The translations under genes were made by a program, and so were the position numbers. The notes beneath the pieces were generated by a model. The model was not told the DNA's origin. It did not search any database and worked only from the letters and a program-made list of their open reading frames with translations. From Monodelphis domestica (Eukaryota > Chordata > Mammalia > Didelphimorphia > Didelphidae): 64,000 nucleotides of DNA. Location: NCBI RefSeq assembly GCF_027887165.1, contig NC_077229.1, positions 349,700,416-349,764,415 of the forward strand, in the 5' to 3' direction. Every line of letters starts with the position of its first letter. Positions within the stretch are counted from its first letter, which is position 1. Shown here one piece after another: positions 12,174 to 25,560 of this stretch.

Positions 12174-12659
12174 TATGCAATCTTCAGACACACGTTTATT
12201 TACATGAGGTCTCCCAATATATGTCAGTTTGTGATTTTGTGTTTTGTGTCGAATAGTGTTGTGTTGAATGAATACTTATCAAGTTTCTTCAGATTTCCAC
12301 TTTTCATGTTGACTGATGACTCTCTTCTTTCTTCCAAGTTATGTAGTGTTGCATGCTTTCTTTGTTAAATTCAAATAGGACTATCAGATGCTCAGTCCTC
12401 CTAACCGTCTCCATTTGTATACTCGTGCATTCCAGTTATGAAAAATAGCAAATTCTGCCTCCTTTTTCTTTCTAAACTAATGGGTACCTGTTGTCCTCCC
12501 TTCTTTGCTATCTTAAAACCCTCAGATCAGAACCATCTTTCATTTTTCTTCATCCTCTCAATACCTTTTGAAGATATTAAGATTCTGAAGAGATGCTTTT
12601 TCTTTGCTTATTACAATTTTAATACTAAATCATATAACTTCAAATTGCCTAAATAAATT

Positions 12660-14110
12660 TACCTTTCTAAGTTCTCTTAAGTCTTGTGTTTGCATTTCAA
12701 GTTCATATTTTTATTTCTTTTCATCGAATTCTTAAAAGTCTTTTTCCATCAAAAGTTCATGGGTTTTTTTCTTTTGTGGAATTTTGCTCAGCATTAAAAA
12801 GATAAGTTATTCTTGGGTGTAAGATAGAACATACAGTGAGTATAGTGCTGAGCCTGGAGTCAGAAACACCTGGTTTCAAATCTGGCCTCCCAACACATTT
12901 TAGCTGTTTGTCCCTTGGTAAGTCACTTAATCTCTTTTTGCCTCCATTTCCTCATCTGTAAATAAATAGTAGCACCTATTTGCTAGAGTTGTTCATGAGG
13001 ATAAAATGTAATTGTAGAGTACAGTGTCTGACACATACTAGATACTACAGAAATGCTAGCTATTATTGTAATTTTTTTTTGCCTTTAAGCCAGAAGCTTT
13101 CCATGTCTTCTGTGATGTTACTTGTGGTTCCTTGGTTGAACTCTTTCTTTCTAGTTGCTTGAATAATTTTTTCTTTAACCAGGAGGCACTAGATTTTGAC
13201 TAACCTTCCTAAGATTTTTCCTTTTGGATTTTTTTCCCCAGTTGATTGGTAGATTCTGTATGTCTTCATTTTAACCCCAGGTTCTCATAATCTGAGCAGT
13301 TTTAATTTATGTTTTCCTGTGATGTGATATCTAAATATTTTCCGTATTTAATCCTGATTTCCATTTCTTACAGTGATTATCTGAAATTATCTTTCCATGA
13401 CCTATTTTTCAGGTCAGTTATTTTTCATATATGATGCCATGCATTTTCTTTTTTCTTGATTTTGTTCTAATATTTCTTGCTATCTCTCATATCCATTTGA
13501 TCTATTTTAATTTTCAGGGCACCTTTTGCTTGGATAAGATATCACTTTCCCTTCTAAGCTACTTATGTTCCCAATTCTTTTTCTCATGAGCTTTTATTTT
13601 TTTTTTGCTTCATTTCTTCTAGGTGTTCATATAGTTTTTCTGTAAAACCTATTTTTTTTCCTTTGCTATTCTGATGTTGGTGTGTAGTTACTTCTAAGTT
13701 GGATTTTTGGGTATCTGCTGGACTTAATTGTATTTCTTTACTCCTTTTTTGAGCTGTCGTTTCTGCATTGAAGCTTTGTGCTAGAGACAGACTCCTTGTT
13801 GGTGTAAAGGTGATCTTCCCTTCTTAGTCTGGTTGTTTGGGTGATTTGGATTTCTGTGCCAACTTCCATCATCAGTTTTTGAGGTTAAAAACATTGAGAA
13901 AGCCCTATATGTCTCAGGACAAATTAGTATGGACCACAGATACCTGGACTTGGAGTATCCCAACCTGAACTGTCACATATGCACTGAACCCCCTGTAGTT
14001 TTGTTGAGGCACTCTTCCATTCTTGCCACCCTCCAGACACAGAACCCTGATTATAAATATCAGATTGGGTAGCTACTTGCTGTTTTTACTTTTCTGGTGA
14101 CCTCTTTTCC
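12660..14110 (-). mobile_element. T-rich region resembling antisense L1 5'/ORF1 sequence
   Basis: Long T-rich stretch (interrupted by the MIR-like copy at 12836-13075) with the texture of antisense L1 5'UTR/ORF1. No decisive motif was identified. Confidence 0.3.
12836..13075 (+). mobile_element. MIR/THER1-like CORE-SINE relic
   Basis: Reads gagcctggagtcagaaacacc, then a CORE (gtaagtcacttaatctctt), CCTCATCTGTAAA and a tail ending atgctagctattattgtaa. Old. Confidence 0.7.
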
Positions 14111-14135
14111 TGTTGTCCAATCTATTGACTTTTTT

Positions 14136-14332
14136 TTTTTAACCCGTACCTTTTCCTTGGAATCAATACTGTGTATTAGTTCCAAGGCAGAAGAGTGGTA
14201 AGTGCTAGGTAGTGGGGGTTAAGTGACTTGCCCAGGGCCACACAGCTGGGAAGTGTCTGAGGCCAGATTTGAACCTAGGACCTTCCATGTCTAGGCCTGG
14301 CTCTCAATCTACTGAGCCACACAACCGCCCCC
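14136..14332 (-). mobile_element. CORE-SINE, WSINE1/SINE1 type
   Basis: Same family, flanked by direct repeats AATCTATTGACTTTTT on both sides. Confidence 0.92.
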
Positions 14333-14399
14333 AATCTATTGACTTTTTATAGTTATGGTAGGGAAGATGTCATGCAATGTAATTTTTCATTGGATTTCT

Positions 14400-14990
14400 T
14401 AATTATTGTTTAGTCTGATTCCATTTTTAGGTTTTTGGCAGAAGCTGATATGAGGGAAATGATTTTCCTATTTAAATACAAGAAGTTGTTGGAAGCAAAT
14501 CTCTCCCTTATGTTGCCTTTTTTTTTTATGTCATTTCTCAGTGACCTGGAGGTCAAAGACCACTGAGTAAATTCAGGTATGAATAAGCTCTCATAGAAAG
14601 GAAGTTAAAGAACCAAGGAACCAACTAGACTGGAAACTGATTCCACAGACACTGCCCCTCTGGGTAGTCCAGGCAAATTAAGAAACTGTGGTGGGTTCCT
14701 TAGATGTGATGTGTAAGAGGTAGTGGAAGGAGAAAAGAGGTTATAAGGGGAAACCCAGAAGTCTGTAAGGAGGCTTCAGGCTAGATTGGGAAGAGCTGAG
14801 GAACCCTTGTCTGAGGTCAGTTTCAATCCATCATGGTGGCCAATAGATTAGTAAGCTAAGTATCTCTCTACTTTTCCCCTACCTTTCCCTCTCTTTCCCT
14901 ACCTTTCCCTCTCTTTATTACTACTACTTTGATTTAATAAAGTTATAAAGCTACCTGCTGCAGCCTCATAATTTTAATTATTACAAAGCC
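14400..14990 (+). mobile_element. LTR-like fossil
   Basis: Shows a pyrimidine-rich tandem (CCCTACCTTTCCCTCTCTTT twice near 14878), an AATAAA signal near 14937 and an end at ATTACA near 14987. Compatible with a solo LTR. Old; left edge uncertain. Confidence 0.35.
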
Positions 14991-16088
14991 ATCTATTTTT
15001 GTATGTTTAGTTAAAGTTTGTTATTTTCAGTTGTACATCATTTTTTTCCTTATGTTTTGCTCATTTTGATTAGCTATGGTGACTTGATGGTCTTGACTAT
15101 TTCCTGAAAGTTGATTTTAGATAACTTTCACATAACTTCACAATGAGCCTTCTTTCTTAGATAGAGAGTATATGTGAGAGTGAGTGATAGTTATTTGATA
15201 TTTATCACAATTGGTGTCTATCATTTATTAAAAAAAACTGAAAGGATTCATACTATAGTGGCATGAAGTTTCGGTGTATTTCACAAATCTCTGGCTTCTA
15301 CCATTCTTTCTTCTTGAACCATGATTTCCTTTATATTTCTAAGAATCCTCACCGTAACCAACCTTTTCATTGAAATCACCAAGAAAGATAGTACATGTTG
15401 ATTAGATCTAGAAGGGCCTATCAAGTTCTTTATGTAATATATCTCTAGCCTCAACAAACTGAAGTTGGCATATAAGCTATTTTCATGGTAGTCTTTTGGC
15501 ATATACTTTAGTACATGTAGTACTGTATGTTATTATATTAGTATATTATACTGTAGTACATGATGACTTAACTGTAAATTCTTCTTCCTCCTCCTACTCT
15601 TCTTTCTCATCCTCCATCATTTATAGCATGACTATCAAGATTAGTATAATTCAGTTCCTCATCCATTTGTTCCTTGGATCTGGCATTGAAAATTTTGAGT
15701 CAAATTTCCAAGTTTAGCAATAGTCTAAAAGTTATGTAACTTAACAGCCCATATTTTCTTTCCTGTACCTTTGCTCCTGGAGAAGTAGAAGGGGACTATA
15801 AGGAATTGAAGGCCTTTTTAAATTTTTCTCTATTTTATGGGCTATTGTGGCCAACAAAAATCATTGCAAAGTGATCAGCTTACCCATGATATGTCTTTTT
15901 GGAGTAAGTTAGAATGATCTTATGAAACAGACTCAAGTTTAAAAATTAACATTTTGTTGTCCTTAGCTTTTTTTTAAACAATATTTTATTTGATCATTTC
16001 CAAACATTATTCATTAGAGACAAAGATCATTTTCTTTTCCTAGCTTTTTTTTCCCCAAGCTTCTGCCAATGTTGATTGGATACTTTTT

Positions 16089-16290
16089 TTTTTTTAACCC
16101 TTACCTTCCGTCTTGGAGTCAATACTGTGTATTGGCTCCAAGGCAGAAGAGTGGTAAGGGCTAGGCAATGGGGGTCAAGTGACTTGCCCAGGGTCACACA
16201 GCTGATAAGTGTCCGAGGCCAGATTTGAACCCAGGACCTCCTGTCTCTAGGCTTGGCTCTCAATCCACTGAGCTACCCAGCCGCCCCCGT
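16089..16290 (-). mobile_element. CORE-SINE, WSINE1/SINE1 type
   Basis: Same family; TSD TTGGATACTTTTT at 16076-16088 and 16291-16303. A young-looking copy close to consensus. Confidence 0.92.
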
Positions 16291-16984
16291 TTGGATACTT
16301 TTTATATGATGTCATACCATGACTTCTATCTTTTGGGAATTCCTTTTAAAAAATTAAAGTTTGGTGGTAGCTTCTCAGAACATTTGCATTGATCTCTTCA
16401 GACAAATCCCATTTCCCCCTCATTGGAAATATTTCTCCTCTTGTTTTTAGAATTTCTTTCTTGATTATTTCCCATTTTTCTGGATTAATTTCCCTCCTAG
16501 CATTTTGCTTAATGGCATACTGCCTATTTTTCCTCTGAATCTTTTGAGGTACACTCTCTGCAAACTTAGGATGCTTCTTCTCTGTCACAAAAGAAATGTC
16601 CTATCTCCCTCCCAGGGTTTCTAATTTTCACCCTAGCCACCAGTTCTACCCTAGTAGTAAGAAACAGATGCAGAACAGAATTTCCCTTTTTTGATTCCTC
16701 CACCATTTCAAGGGTGAAGTTATAATGAAGGCAAGTCAGCAAATGATTAGCTGCTCTCTTTTTTCAGATTCTGAATAAGTCTCCTGGGACTATATATTAT
16801 GCTTCTGTGCCAGGCTTGTGATTTATCATACTAACTTGTAATTTGTTCTCTCTTTCTATTTAGATTGTCTGTAGTGTATCCAATGACAAGATCAATTCCC
16901 TTTATTTCTTTCACCTTGACCTAAATAATCTTGATTATGCTTCCCTCTCCCTGTCCCAGGTACCCAGGTATCCTCCCATGAATA

Positions 16985-17560
16985 TAAAATTTTCTTAAGC
17001 TACACCCCCTCACCCTCCATTTTACCTGTTCTATCTCTTCTGCCACTGCCACTCAGATGCACTCGCACCTGGACTATTGCAATAGTTGACTGGTTATTCT
17101 TCATGCCACAAGTTTCTCTCCAATTCCAGTCCATTTCCCACTAAATTGCTGAGATGATCTTCCTAAAGCACAAATTTGTCACTTTCACATCCTTCTTCCT
17201 ACCATATAATTTTTGATCCTTGCCATTGGCCTATTTCCTTTTCCTTGCACAAAACACTTTCTCAATTCCTTATGTTTTCACTGGCCATCTCCAGTACTTG
17301 CAACTCTTACTTTCCTCATCTCTGCAATTCCACTTTCTATAAGAAACCTTTCCATATCTCCCTTAATTCTAGTGCCTTTCTTTGTTGGTTATCTCCAACT
17401 TATCCTATAAGGAGCCTGTTTTTTAATGTTTTTTTGTGTTGTTTCTCCCATTAAACTGAGAGCTCCTTGAACCCAGATTACCCCTTTTGCTTTTCTTTGT
17501 TTCCCCAGCCCCTAGCACGGTTCATGGCATAAAGCTGCTTAATAAGTATTTATGGGCTGC
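16985..17560 (+). mobile_element. L2 LINE relic
   Basis: Plus-strand L2 3' end: acctggactattgcaatagt, gatcttcctaaagcaca, actgagagctccttgaaccc, ttaataagtatttatgggct. Confidence 0.75.
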
Positions 17561-17664
17561 CTTTAACTGAAAGGTATACTTATCCAAAGCAGTAGTCTAG
17601 TTATGGATTTAATCCCCTCCCCTCTGCAGTAACCTTGGAGTCAAATTTTATTTCTTTCAGATCA

Positions 17665-18760
17665 ACAATAAACATTTATTCAATACTTACTGAACCTAAT
17701 GCCAGGTGGCATTAAGCAGTAAGAATACAGAGAGACAAAAAAACAGTCCTTTCCCTCAAGGAGCTTGCATTCTGTTGTGGGAAAGCAATAGGCACATACA
17801 TACAAATTGAATATCAGGTAGAGGGAGGCATTAGCAACTGAGGGAACTTGAGTGTAGGGGGCAGTGCTTGAACTGGGCTTTGAAGGAAGCTAGGAATTCT
17901 AGCAAGGACAGACTAGGGAGTACATAGAAGGACAGTTTATGTAAAGGTGCAGAGTGGGAAATAGGATGTTGTAAATAAGAGACTGCAAGGAAATCAATTT
18001 GGTTGTCCTAGAGTTTCCATGGTAAAGAGCTTCTCAAATTGAGGAGTCTGTATTTGATCCTAGTAACAATGGAAAGTTCTTGAATTTTCTTCAATTGGGA
18101 AGTGACTTGTTAGACTTATTATTTTTTTTAAATGTAATAACCCTTACCTTCCATCTTGGAGTCAATACTGTATATTGCCTCCAAAGCAGAAGAGTGGTAA
18201 GGGCTAAGTAATGAGGATTAAGTGTCTTGCCCAGGGTCACACAGCTAAGAAGTGTCAGATTTGAACCTAGGACCTCCCATCTCTAGGCCTGACTCTCAAT
18301 CCACTGAGCCACCCAGCTGCCCCCAGACTTACGCTTTTTAGAAATACTGGATTGGCTGCTATGGAGTTTGAGTTATAGAGTAGGGCAGCAAAGAGCCTAA
18401 TTAGGAAGCTATTTGAATTGGCTGGGTTAGAGGTGATGAAATTTGAGGAGTAGTAGTTGGCAGTAGGGAGAATAGGATAGATGAGAAATGTAATTGTGGT
18501 AAAAAGAGTTGCCAAGTGATTGATTGTGTGAGTTGAGGGAGAGAATGATGCAAGTTGTGAGTAACTAGAAGAATGATCCCAACTTTCACAGAAATAGGGA
18601 TTGTAGGAAGGGAGTGGGTCTTTTGGACATGAGTTTGATTTTGCTTTATGGGATGGATGTCTAGTTTGAAATGTCTAATTGGAAGTTGCTAATGCTGGAG
18701 GATGCTCAGGAGAGGAAAATAATGAAGTCTACACAAATGGAATTCATTTGTATACTGATG
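17665..18760 (-). mobile_element. L2 LINE relic, split by a SINE
   Basis: Reverse-complement L2 starting aataaacatttattcaata, with ctcaaggagcttgcattctg, ttgatcctagtaacaatgg, then the SINE at 18112-18331, then about 430 bp more of RT-coding remnant. Confidence 0.7.
18128..18324 (-). mobile_element. CORE-SINE nested in an L2 relic
   Basis: Same family; short duplication AGACTTA on both sides (18112 and 18325). The flanking L2 sequence reads through when the SINE is ignored. Confidence 0.9.
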
Positions 18761-18784
18761 GAACTTGAATATATGAGAGTTGAG

Positions 18785-18985
18785 TTAATTCTTTTCTGCA
18801 TGTATCTTTGATATATAACCCTTATCACTATTTTCCTTATTCTAGCTTTACTGTTTTTTCTTGTGCAAAAGCTTTTTAATATCATATAATCAAATTATTA
18901 CAGCTTTTATGCTCTTGTCTATCTCTTGTTTAAGAATTTTTCTCCTTGTCACAATTACAAAAGATACTTATATTCATTTTTATCC
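18785..18985 (-). mobile_element. L1 LINE fragment
   Basis: Antisense L1 ORF2-like text (aaaagctttttaatatcatataatc, ctcttgtctatctcttgttt), similar in order to the L1 at 26549-27119. Confidence 0.45.
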
Positions 18986-20529
18986 AATTAAAAAATGTTA
19001 AAAACCCTTATTTTTAAGTTAAGTATATAACTTCACTGTTTGATATATGTCCTTATTTTACACAGGAGGAAGACTAGAGCACAGGAAGGTGAAGTGATTT
19101 TTCTGAGAGCCTTGCAGCAAGTTAGAGGTAAAGATAGTATAAGAAATTTAGGGGTCCTTATTTCTCCATCTAACCATGCTACTCATCTACTGAGCCTACT
19201 AGTCACAGAAGCATGTACCTAAGCCTTTCATTTTCTTTTTTTTTTAGACTATATATTTAATGAATCAGTATTAGTTCGATTTTGAATTTTAATTCATTTC
19301 AATTTAGCAAATACTTCACTGGGCTGCTATGTATTCTGGAGACTGTCAGAGAAGCACAAAAGATTTATGCCCTTAAGGAATCTTATCCTTTTGTGGGGGA
19401 AAAGATATATTTATATGAAGTAGTTAAGTAACAAAATGAGGCAGATAACATGGTAAATGTTATATGGAAAGTCAGAATATATAGTATTTCATGACTTAGA
19501 TAGAACTAGTCAGAACTGTATAGAGTATATAGAGAACAAAGCTACAAATTACAGAGAAATGAACTATAGGGCCAGAATCATGACCCAAGATCTTCTAATT
19601 CCAAGTTAAGGATTCTTTCCACTGTAGAAAAACCAGAATACTGCTCATTCCCCAACCTTACCCTGAAGGAAATAAATAACAGCATAGTAGATGTTTTAAA
19701 AAATCGGTGGAGCAAATTTTCCTAAAGCATGAGACAGTGTGGTCTAATCCTCTGAGAACTTTTGGGTAGGAACATCTTTGTCCAATGCAAATCAGCTGCT
19801 GTTTTACAGTCTATAATCTTGGACTCTCCTAGACCATTGAGAGAGATTACCTTTGCTCAAGGACACATAGCCAGGGGCTTAAACTAGGTCTTCATGACTC
19901 CAAGGCAGGCTTTTTACCTGCCATATACTATGCTGCTCCTCACTCTACTTATATTCTCTCTAAAATGTGATACCCAGAAGAGAACATAGTATTTCAGATG
20001 TGTTTGACCATGACATCATTTCTGATTAGGCATTAAATCCATTGGTGTAGTCTAAGATTGAAATAGTCTAGTTCTTCCTAACTCTATAGCTAGCTTTATA
20101 TCTATAATTCAGTTGTGTTTCTCAAGTATTAAGGAATGTATTATCAGTTACTAGATAATTTGATTATATGCTAATATTAATTCCTTTCAAACTGTTCAGT
20201 TTTTTCTCATCTTAAAAATAATGAAATTTAGCTTTTGAACTTCTGCCTAATTTGCTGTCTTTGAAAGTTTAGTTTCATAATCATTTTCTTGATTGATTTA
20301 TATATTACCTCCTTTTCCCAATTAAATCCCTTCACTTCTCTATTCAATGAGCTATCTCTTATAATCCAGAATTAGAAAGGATAAAAGAGACTTTTTTTAG
20401 CAAAATTAACCAATATATACATTGAATAAAGCAACATATTTAATGTACAACACTAATTATACTTCATTACAAAGAAGGGAAGGAAATTTATTTTCTTGTT
20501 TCTTCCTTAGGGGGAAACTTTATTAATTG

Positions 20530-20770
20530 TAACTACACAGATTTTGGGTTTATTTCTTTTATCCTTTTCATTTACATTTGTGTGTCATTATTATATAATT
20601 TTTCTGTTTTATTTTATTTTACTTTGCATCAGTTCATATGTCTCCAATAATTCCCTGAATTCTTCATAATCCTTGTTTCTTATACTAATATTGCATTATT
20701 ACATTCTTGTTCAACCATTCTCCAGTTGATGAACTTATCCTTTGTTACTAGTCCTTTAGTATCAGAAAAA
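20530..20770 (-). mobile_element. L1 LINE 3' fragment
   Basis: Contains ttgcatcagttcatatgtct and caaccattctccagttgatg, the antisense L1 C-terminal signature also seen near 34060-34200. Confidence 0.55.
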
Positions 20771-20775
20771 GTGCT

Positions 20776-20880
20776 GGAATATATGTGTGAATGTATGCAT
20801 AGATAAATGTGTGCAGACATGTGTGCATATATAAATATGTATGTGTATCTATATATATGCATACATACACATATATTTAC
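20776..20880. repeat. TG/TA-rich microsatellite
   Basis: Degenerate TATGTGTG and TATATA units next to an L1 fragment. Confidence 0.8.
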
Positions 20881-21288
20881 CCACAGTAGGACCTTCCTTT
20901 CTTTCTGTCTTTAACCTCCTTGGGCTATAGGTACTTGTGCTTTTGATCTCATTTCTTCTCAAAGAGCTTGTTCATTTTCTTTTCTCACATATTCATTCTT
21001 AGCTTTAGGCTCTTTTTGCTGCCTGTAATCATCTGTCTCCTCCCATCTTTAAATCTTTACTTGATTTTGCCAGACCCCTAGAAAAAGCTATCTACTTTTG
21101 TATTCACCCTCATTTCTCATTTATTTCTCAGTCCTTTTTTATATGGCTTCTGTCTGATCCTAGACTGATATGGCTTTCTTTCTGAGAATAATAAGTTTTT
21201 AATGGCAACATCAGATTTTCTTAGTTATTTTGTAAAATTTTTGATAGTACGGAACAACCCTGTTTTCCTAGATATTCTTAGCCTTTTT

Positions 21289-21469
21289 TTTTTTAAACCC
21301 TTACCTTCCATCTTGACTCCAAGGCAGAAGAGTGGTAAGGGCTAGGCAATGGGGGTCAAGTGACTTGCCCAGGGTCACACAGCTGGTAAGTGTCTGAGGC
21401 CAGATTTGAACCTAGAACTTCCCATCTCTAGGCCTGACTCTCAATCCACTGAGCCACCCAGCTGCCCTC
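21289..21469 (-). mobile_element. CORE-SINE with internal deletion
   Basis: Same family; TSD ATATTCTTAGCCTTTTT at 21272-21288 and 21470-21486. It lacks about 20 bp of the tail-proximal segment (the GTCAATACTGTGTATTGG part), so it arose from or became a shortened variant. Confidence 0.92.
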
Positions 21470-21564
21470 ATATTCTTAGCCTTTTTGACCTAGTTATCTC
21501 CTGATTTTCCTTCCTGTCTGACCACCTCTGAATTCCTTTGATAGATAATGCCTGTCTTGTCTTG

Positions 21565-21710
21565 AAATTAAATTCAGTAAACATTTAAGTGCCAGATACT
21601 GTGTTTAGTCTGAGACATACAAATGAGAAAGACAGCTCCTTCCTTCTAGGAATTTACAGCCTCAGGGAGGAAGATGATAATCAAAAAGAAGCCGGATAGG
21701 TGAAGGGATG
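21565..21710 (-). mobile_element. L2 LINE fragment
   Basis: Reverse-complement L2 3' end: ttcagtaaacatttaagtgc, tgagaaagacagctccttcc, aggaatttacagcctcaggg. Confidence 0.6.
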
Positions 21711-22284
21711 GGGTGCAGGGTGGGCACCAAGGTGATATCTTGTTCCATGGAGTGTTGAACCCCAGTAGAGCTGTAGATGTAAAGTTCAGTGAGCTGAAAC
21801 TCCAATTTCCACCCTCTGATAGGGAAAAGATTAGGAGGAGATTACTACCTCACCCTCTAGCTCTGCAGTCACTGTAGACTGAGGTAGGTGGGAAGGTGTT
21901 AAGCATGGTGATGAGATTAGAAGTGATCAGCTTAATTTGGAATGAGCATTTTGTTCCCTGAAGTTGAAACCAACCAAAGTTGCTTCTGATTTTAAAGTTC
22001 TGTGGTTCATGTGGTCATTCTGTGACATATTTTTGGGGAATAAGACATGGCATCAGAACTACATTCCCATTTATTTATATACTGATACTCTTGCAACCAT
22101 GTATAACTTCTAGGAGCTGGAAGTTCTTTTCTTCTTGGAGTGGTGCTCAAGAAGATCTTTTAAGTATAGTGAATGTGCATGTACTTTGTCATTGGCTCCC
22201 ACATCAGACACTGCCACCAAATTGATGTAGGGATATCATTGGGTCACTCATGGGAGGAAGTCCCAACATCTTTATCTTCTAGAC

Positions 22285-22490
22285 TCGTGGTGGCAAACTT
22301 ATGGCACACAGAACTCTCTGTGGTCATGTTCATCATTCCACACCAAAGTTTTGTTACTAGAGAGGCAGAGGGACTCCTGTTGAGCTGCTCCCTTCCCCCT
22401 CTTCACCTGAGGACATGTTTTACTTCATTTGTCCCTCTGCCCACCAACCCAATAGGAGTGCTTCATAAATAGCCTGTTGGACACTTCTTC
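22285..22490 (+). mobile_element. hAT-like DNA transposon remnant
   Basis: Starts gtggtggcaaacttatggcac, resembling hAT termini, and continues with tagagaggcagagggactcc. No terminal inverted repeat could be confirmed. Confidence 0.35.
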
Positions 22491-22529
22491 CTGGATGCTG
22501 CTGCACTGGCACTTCAGACTCAGCCTTAA

Positions 22530-22980
22530 TCTCTTATTTTCTAACTCTTTTCCTCCTACCTATCCCATCCTTCCTTTAAACTTCCTATTCATCTTAAAGG
22601 CACCACCATTCTTATTACCCAGATTTGAAACTTCAGCTTCACCTTAGAGTTTTCCCTCTTCCCAATATCAGTCTTTTAATATTTTAATTAATTTTAATTA
22701 ATTAATCAATTAATATTTCTTATCATATATATATGATATATATATCTCACTTGGACAATTACAGTAGTTTTCTACTACTTAATTAATAAGCCATCTTGAA
22801 AAATCATTTTATTGATTCCTTTTTTACATCAGAGTCATTTTATTCTTTCCCCCTTCAGATTAAACCTTTTTGTTCCTCACCCCCATTAAAAACATTCCAT
22901 CTGATTCTCAAAATACTCAGAGGGATGGGTGATACCATTAATTTGGGAGTTCTTTCTAGTAATACTGTCAGCTCATCCTT
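22530..22980 (+). mobile_element. L2-like LINE remnant
   Basis: Degraded L2 text (catcttaaaggcaccaccattc, ttggacaattacagtagttt) around an AT-rich tract at 22679-22746. Weak. Confidence 0.4.
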
Positions 22981-23629
22981 CCCCCCCCCCCCATCTTACT
23001 GTTGGCACAATGCCATCTTTTACTTCTATTCTTAGGTGTTCCTTATTGGTTATATGTGGCAGGCCACCCCTACCATGTGCCTTTCCATTGTCTTATGTGT
23101 AAAAAGGAAGGGAGTTTGGGAATGTGTAGGGATGAATTATGTTGGGCCAGTATCAGAAGATTATCTGTGATTTGGAAAGACCAACAAAATCCAGCCAGGC
23201 AAAGCCTGGACTGAGACTACACACACAGATCACTTAATGAAATGGGAGAGTAGGTTTAATAAAAAAGAATAGGGTAGAAAGGTATGGGTATAGGTATAAC
23301 CTAAAGCTAATTTTCTAACTAATACCCTAGGATCTAATGCCTCTTCACAGAGATTTCTTCAGAGTGATTTTCCTACACTAATCGTCTCCTTACTGTCTAA
23401 AATCCCAGTCCCTGTTCTTGGCTAAGCTACAATTAAATCCCCCTTAGCTGGTTTTAAGCAAAGGGTCTGTGTAAGCCTAATTAGGCCCAGGGAAGGTCCT
23501 AGATGCACAATCACTGCAGATGTTTGGTCAGGACCACCAGTTTCTGCTTCTATGAAATACAGCAAGGAGGATAGAAACAAAGATAGGATCAGCCACTAAG
23601 GATAAGGAGCTACACTCCCTCCAGATATC

Positions 23630-23632
<3 letters not shown>

Positions 23633-23704
<72 letters not shown>

Positions 23705-23709
23705 AGAGC
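23633..23709. repeat. (GA)n microsatellite
   Basis: About 32 uninterrupted GA units followed by AAAG-type degenerate units. Confidence 0.98.
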
Positions 23710-24039
23710 TAACAGCCTCAATACCAGTCCAACCTTTCCTTCAAAGTTCCAGAATCTTCCTGCTGGTCTCATGCTACTTCTCTCTCCAGAGTTGCACACT
23801 TTACTCCTTAACTTTCCCTTATAACATATGTCATACTGATTTTTAGTTTTTCATAATTGATGATTTTGCAACCATATGGCCAAGTAGAAACACCAAGAAA
23901 AGCAGGATTTAAATTATGGTTCTTTCTTTTCATGTTAAACTTAAAGAGTCAGTAAAGAAGTTAGTGAAAAGGTTAGTAAAAGATCACTACATCTTCCTAA
24001 AAGCATTCTAACCCTTTTTAACTTGTCCTAGCTTATTGC

Positions 24040-25560
24040 TAGTTAATAAACATTTATTAAACCTCTGAAAAGTGACAGGTACAGTACTTAGCATAGAAGA
24101 TAAAAAGAAAGGAAAAAGAAAGTCCCTGGCCTTAAGATGCCCATGATCTAAAGGGGAGAGAACAACCCAAACAAATATGTACAAATAAGTTATTTACAGG
24201 ATAAATAAATAAATTAGAGTTTGGGGAAGGATTCCTGTAGAAGACAGGGTTTTAATTGCTTCTTGAAAGAAGCCTGGAAAACCAGGGGACAAGAGATGAA
24301 GAAGTATAGGTGACAGTCACTGAAAATGCCCAAAGCTAAGAGATATAGTGTCTTGCATATGGAATAACAAAAGAGAACTGTGTCACTGAATCAAAATGTG
24401 TAAGAAGACTGAACAGTTCAAGGAGGAGGTATTTTATGAAAGACTTTGAATTTGTTAGCCACTGTCCTGATGGTAAATAGTCTTCTGTATTACATTGCAT
24501 TGATTAGGCATTAAAAAAATTTTTGTCAAGTGTGATGTAATGAGGGTAAATAGGTGGCACAGTGGATAAGAGTGCCAGGCCTAGAGTCAGGAAGACTCAT
24601 TTCCTGAGTTCAAATCTGGCCTTAGACACTCAGTAACTGTGTGATCCTGGGCAAGTCACTTAACCCTCTTTGCCTCAATTTCTTCATCTGTAAAAGGAGC
24701 TAGAAAAGAAAATAGTAAACCATTCTAGTATCTTTGCCAAGAAAACTTCAAAAGAATTCACAGAGATTCAGACATGACTGAAATGAATGAACAAGTGATA
24801 ATATGATATAATTGTGCTAAATTTAATTTTACTCTATCAGCAAGATATTGTGAGATTAAAATTAATATCCAGTAACTCTAAGTATTTTATTTTATAAAGT
24901 TTATTAATAATCACTTGAAATAGAATAAATAAAAAGAACAAAAGCAAAAAACACCTGAGTAAAATTTTCCTGCCTCTCAAAACATATCCTCCCTACATTA
25001 GCACATAATGTGATAAAGAGCATGGGAAGCTGGGAAAGAGAGTTGGGGGGTTCAGATTCTAATTACACAATATACTGATTCAAATAGTAAGTAATAAGAA
25101 AAGGCACATTGAATGCTTAGTCAAGGATTTTGTATTTGATCCTATAGATAATGGGGAGCCACTGTGGTTTATTGAGTGTAAAAGTGATATGATTGGATCT
25201 GTGCTTTAGGAAAACCACTTACTTACACAGCTGAAAAGAAGTTAAACTGGAGTGAGAAAGATTTGAGACCAACCAGCAGGCTATTGCAGTCTTCTGGGCA
25301 TGATGTGATGAGGGCCTGCACAATGGTGGTGACAATATCAGAAATGAAAAGAGGATGCATTTGAGAGATATTGCAAAGGTGAATGTTGGCTTCCTATCAG
25401 GACACTCTGGAAGGCTTAGGAGTGGAGACCAAGGCTCCCAAGGTCTTTGCGTGGAAGAGGTGGTGGAGCCTTGGAGCTTGTAAGTGGATGTCTGAAGGTC
25501 ACTGTGGAAGTGTTGGGTCTTTTTTCTCTCTAATCTTCCCTGGCTCCACACATTACTTTT
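24040..25560 (-). mobile_element. L2 LINE relic, split by MAR1 and other sequence
   Basis: Reverse-complement L2: ttaataaacatttattaaac...ggccttaagatgcccatgat...gattcctgtagaagacaggg (24040-24470). It resumes at 25100-25560 (tttgtatttgatcctataga, accagcaggctattgcagtc, gatgagggcctgcacaatgg). Confidence 0.75.
24543..24796 (+). mobile_element. MAR1-type SINE
   Basis: A second SINE family: tRNA-like head (taggtggcacagtggataag), CORE (gtgatcctgggcaagtcactt), then the MAR1-specific tail with CCAAGAAAACTTCAAAAG and CAGACATGACTGAAATGAAT. Inserted among L2 relics. Confidence 0.85.

Noticed and set aside
23120-23830. Possible LTR around the (GA)n tract
   Set aside because: Some LTR-like texture, but no terminal motif or duplication could be placed, so only the microsatellite is listed.
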